Of a stretch of DNA of 64,000 nucleotides, positions 61,775 through 64,000 are shown piece by piece. The notes under the pieces were generated by a model. It searched no databases. It had not been told where the DNA came from and saw nothing but the letters and a program-made list of their open reading frames with translations. This DNA comes from Lichenostomus cassidix. Lineage: Eukaryota; Chordata; Aves; Passeriformes; Meliphagidae. The stretch lies in NCBI GenBank assembly GCA_008360975.2, contig CM039211.1:24608558-24672557 (forward strand), written 5' to 3'. How positions within the stretch are numbered: the stretch's first letter is position 1; each line of letters opens with the position of its first letter. A program made the position numbers and the translations under genes.

Positions 61775-61829
61775 CCCATCCCATCCCATCCCATCCCATC
61801 CCATCCCATCCCATCCCATCCCATCCCAT
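61775..61829. repeat. (CCCAT)11 pentanucleotide array
   Basis: Eleven perfect tandem CCCAT units (ATGGG on the other strand) run without interruption and end in CCCC. Perfect conservation between units implies recent expansion and probable length polymorphism. It keeps a reading frame open on both strands purely through the repeat (Ser-His-Pro-Ile-Pro type on plus, Gly-Trp-Asp-Gly-Met type on minus), so those frames are artefacts. Confidence 0.95.
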
Positions 61830-62670
61830 CCCCTCAAAAAATGTCTTCAGATAGCAATTGTGGTACACCATTAAATTTTTTTTTCTAGTTGACGGCTGAG
61901 AAAAACACTGGCATGTTTTCTTGGTTCCCACACAACCTGTCCAGGAAGAAGTAGAAAACATGCAACATCACCATTTCTGAAGTAGAGTTTTTCCTGACAA
62001 CAATTCCCATCTTACTATTACAAATTTTATTTGCAAAGGACTACCAGAGAAACAGCAGAAAGCCACTGCTCGTATTTAACACTCACAGATCATAAGCAGG
62101 GTTACGTGCCTCTAAATGGGTCATAGATTGCATCTCTGGGGTTCCTGCACTTGAGGAAAATACGATACTTAAATCAGTCAGACTCAGGGGTTTTTGGTAT
62201 TGGTTTCTTTTTCTCTCATTATCTTTTAAAGTCACTGTTTTTCAGAAATATTCCTACATTAATATGAACTTTCAGCAGGAAAAGAGAGTAGGAGGATGAT
62301 CTTGGCTAAGACATTAATTTGTACATTTTCTTCCCTCTGCCACTCACTTTCTGTCAGTGAGCCTTGAACAAATACTAGGAAAATTTCTTGTTTGGCTGCA
62401 AAAGGGAAAACAAAGCCCCTGGCAACAGAACTGGAAACACTCTAAATGCTGTGGTAAGAAAACTGGAGCACAGCACACATCTCTTGACTTTGTAAAAGCC
62501 CTGTATCTGGAGGGCACTGGTCTTCAAAACATAGTTCATTCAGATACAATTCATGCATTTCCTACATAAAAACCTTAATGTATATTCAATTTCAAGCCTT
62601 TTAATGGCTGAAACAATCCACAACTTCAAAAAAGGTAGTAAGTACTACAGTATGATAGTCACCTGTAATG

Positions 62671-63154
62671 TGTCTGGCTGATCTGGATTTCATTTCCCCA
62701 CAGCAGCCCTCACCTTGCTGTGCTTTGCACTGACAGCTGGAAAGGTGTTGGTAACACCCCAGTGTTTTGGCTATTGCTGAGCAGCACTGGCACAGCACCA
62801 GTGCTGTCTCTCCAACATTCCATCCCCATCAGTAGGATGGGGTGGGCAAAACTTTGGGAGGCAAAATAACCAGGACAGCAGACCCAAAATGCCCAAAGGG
62901 ATGTTCCATACCATATGGAATCCAGCTCATCCAGCTCAGGTGTAAAAGCTGACGATGCAGTAGGCATTTGCTTATTATAGGGCACATTTTCCAGGACAAC
63001 CACTACCTGTGCTGAAGCCCTGTTTCCAAGTGGAAATTGCCAGGTGGACGTGGCCAGACATCACTTGCTGATGTCACCCCTGTTCCTACTGAGGAAGGCA
63101 GTGGTAGAGAGGCTTTGGTGGCAGCTGGTGTCCCACCAAGGTCAAGCCACCACA
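62671..63154 (+). mobile_element. ERVL-like LTR, probably a 5' LTR
   Basis: The block opens 'TGTCTGGCTGATCTGGATTT' and includes 'ggaaaggtgttggtaacacc', 'tgctgagcagcactggcaca', 'ccaggacagcagacccaaaa' and 'aaagggatgttccatacca'. These are U3 blocks also present, diverged, in the LTR at 48203 (for example 'ggacagctgacc' and 'ccaaagggatattcca'). It ends 'aaggtcaagccaccaca' at 63154. Length is 484 bp. No clear TATA or AATAAA survives, only 'gtgtaaaagctg' near 62940 at the TATA position. The flank after the end is not a target duplication but resembles retroviral leader sequence, so this could be a 5' LTR rather than a solo one. The family assignment rests on pattern recognition. Confidence 0.7.
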
Positions 63155-63432
63155 GTTCTTTTCGTTGCCCAACTTTGGGAATGAGGAACCTGAGATAAGG
63201 ATATTAACTGGGAGAGGTAACTGGCAAAACACAGGATGAAAATTTTAGAGAGCTGTATGCTTGTGGGGAATTTCTGTTGTTGTAAGTGACCTGAAGGAGT
63301 AAGTGTTTTTATTTTGGTGTGGGGAATCTGGATTTTTGTTGATGGGAGTGAAGATTGCATAATAAATGTGAATTTCTAATAACTTTAAAGTGTGTGATTT
63401 ACAGAGGCAAGGGATACCATATATTTGGTTTG
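63155..63432 (+). mobile_element. Possible ERV leader with primer-binding-site-like motif
   Basis: Directly after the LTR's closing CA come a few bases and then 'ttcgttgcccaactttggg' (63161-63179). It resembles the 'TGGTGCCCAACGTGGGG'-type primer binding site seen in avian ERVs, with several changes. The remaining 250 bases are AT-rich with no gag-like frame. If correct, this is a decayed 5' leader. If not, it is simply flanking DNA. Confidence 0.35.
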
Positions 63433-64000
63433 TGTGGCAAGGTTTTGGTAGAGAGGGGCAGCTTCTGTGAGAAGCTGCTAACAGGTTCCCCCATGCCTGA
63501 TGAAGACAATGCCAGATAGCTCCAAGGTGGACCTGCCACTGGCCAAGTCTGAACCCATCAGTGATGGTGCCTCAGGTTACCTCTGGGGTAACATACTTCA
63601 GATAAAAACGTTATTGAATAGGAACAATTGCAGATGAAGAAGTGAGGTATGAGAATATGTGAGAGAAGCAACTCTGCAGACACCAAGGTCAGTGAAAATG
63701 GAAAAGAAGATGATCCAGGCACTGGAGCAGAGATTCCCCTGCAACCCCTGATGCAGACCATAGTGAGGCAGCTGTGCGCCTGCAGCCCATGCAGGTCCCT
63801 GGTGGAGGAGATATCCACCTGCAGCCTGTGGAGGATCCCACACTGGAGCAGGTGGATGTCCGAAGGACTCTGTGGCTCTGCAGAAAGCCCATTCTAGAGC
63901 AGGCTCCTGGCAGGACTGTGGAGACAGGAACCCAAGCTGGAGTAGGTTTGCTGGCAGGACTTACAACCCCACGGACGTCATATGCTGGAGCAGTGCATTC
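63433..64000 (+). mobile_element. LTR-like avian repeat, continues past window end
   Basis: Starts 'TGTGGCAAGGTTTTGGTAG', then 'cagcttctgtgagaagctgc', 'ccaatggccaagtctg'-like sequence, 'ggtaacatacttcag' and 'gcaactctgcagacaccaag'. I recognise this order as that of a longer avian ERVL-type LTR. After 63715 come repeated 'ctggagcag' and 'cctgcagccc' blocks, an internal imperfect tandem array of that family. The right end, poly(A) signal and closing CA lie outside the window. An 82-codon frame (63649-63897) falls inside this repeat and is not considered a gene. Identification is from memory of the pattern, without a library search. Confidence 0.6.

Larger units (their letters stand above)
56926..62670. 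other. Unannotated AT-rich stretch
   Basis: Only simple repeats are supported: (AC)n at 59171-59186, a T-run near 59498 and the (CCCAT)11 array at 61775-61829. No exon or mobile element is recognised. Open frames up to 104 codons (60254-60568, plus) have no domain. Confidence 0.55.

Noticed and set aside
61668..61961. Open frames on both strands with repeated five-residue units
   Set aside because: The frames are kept open only by the (CCCAT)11 array. A pentamer repeat encodes the same five residues in every frame, so this is not evidence of a protein.
63649..63897. 82-codon plus-strand frame, Cys-rich
   Set aside because: It falls inside the LTR-like repeat at 63433-64000, and overlapping minus-strand frames are equally open.

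Overview
The window looks like AT-rich, gene-poor DNA from a bird nuclear genome, most likely a large intron or an intergenic desert. The assignment rests on repeats. Several pieces of the CR1 (chicken repeat 1) LINE are present, with the typical avian 3' tail. There are also long terminal repeats (LTRs) of the avian endogenous retrovirus type, with solo copies, TATA boxes and AATAAA/ATTAAA signals in the right order. A songbird is plausible but not shown. No bacterial-type gene organisation, tRNA, rRNA or CRISPR is visible.

No host protein-coding gene can be supported. The longest ATG-started open frame is 149 codons and has no recognisable domain. The only recognisable coding sequence is decayed CR1 ORF2 (reverse transcriptase). 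In both copies where the catalytic FADD box can be read it is altered: FADN at 37183-37194 (minus) and FAAD at 56679-56690 (plus).

Layout: 1-10.2 kb is unique AT-rich DNA with two short CR1 tails (1041-1125 plus, 5001-5090 minus). 10274-11081 is a minus-strand solo LTR with a perfect 5-bp target duplication. 11.1-26 kb is mostly unannotated, with simple repeats, a hairpin and a short tandem duplication. 26012-27525 holds a CR1 tail and a 0.9-kb CR1. 27.5-36.3 kb shows only simple repeats. 36288-37805 holds two abutting minus-strand CR1 copies, one with an internal in-frame deletion. 43875-44610 has two plus-strand CR1 3' ends. 48203-48818 is a plus-strand ERVL-like LTR. 55700-56925 is a CR1 reverse-transcriptase fragment split by a GC-rich LTR (55931-56603) with a decayed 6-bp target duplication. 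61775-61829 is a (CCCAT)11 array. 62671-64000 is an ERVL-like LTR, a primer-binding-site-like leader and the start of a second LTR-like repeat that runs off the window.

The genes do not form a working system. The main content is the transposon insertion record, plus a few stretches that could be conserved regulatory DNA but need a cross-species alignment to decide. I did not find convincing evidence of a new biological system.
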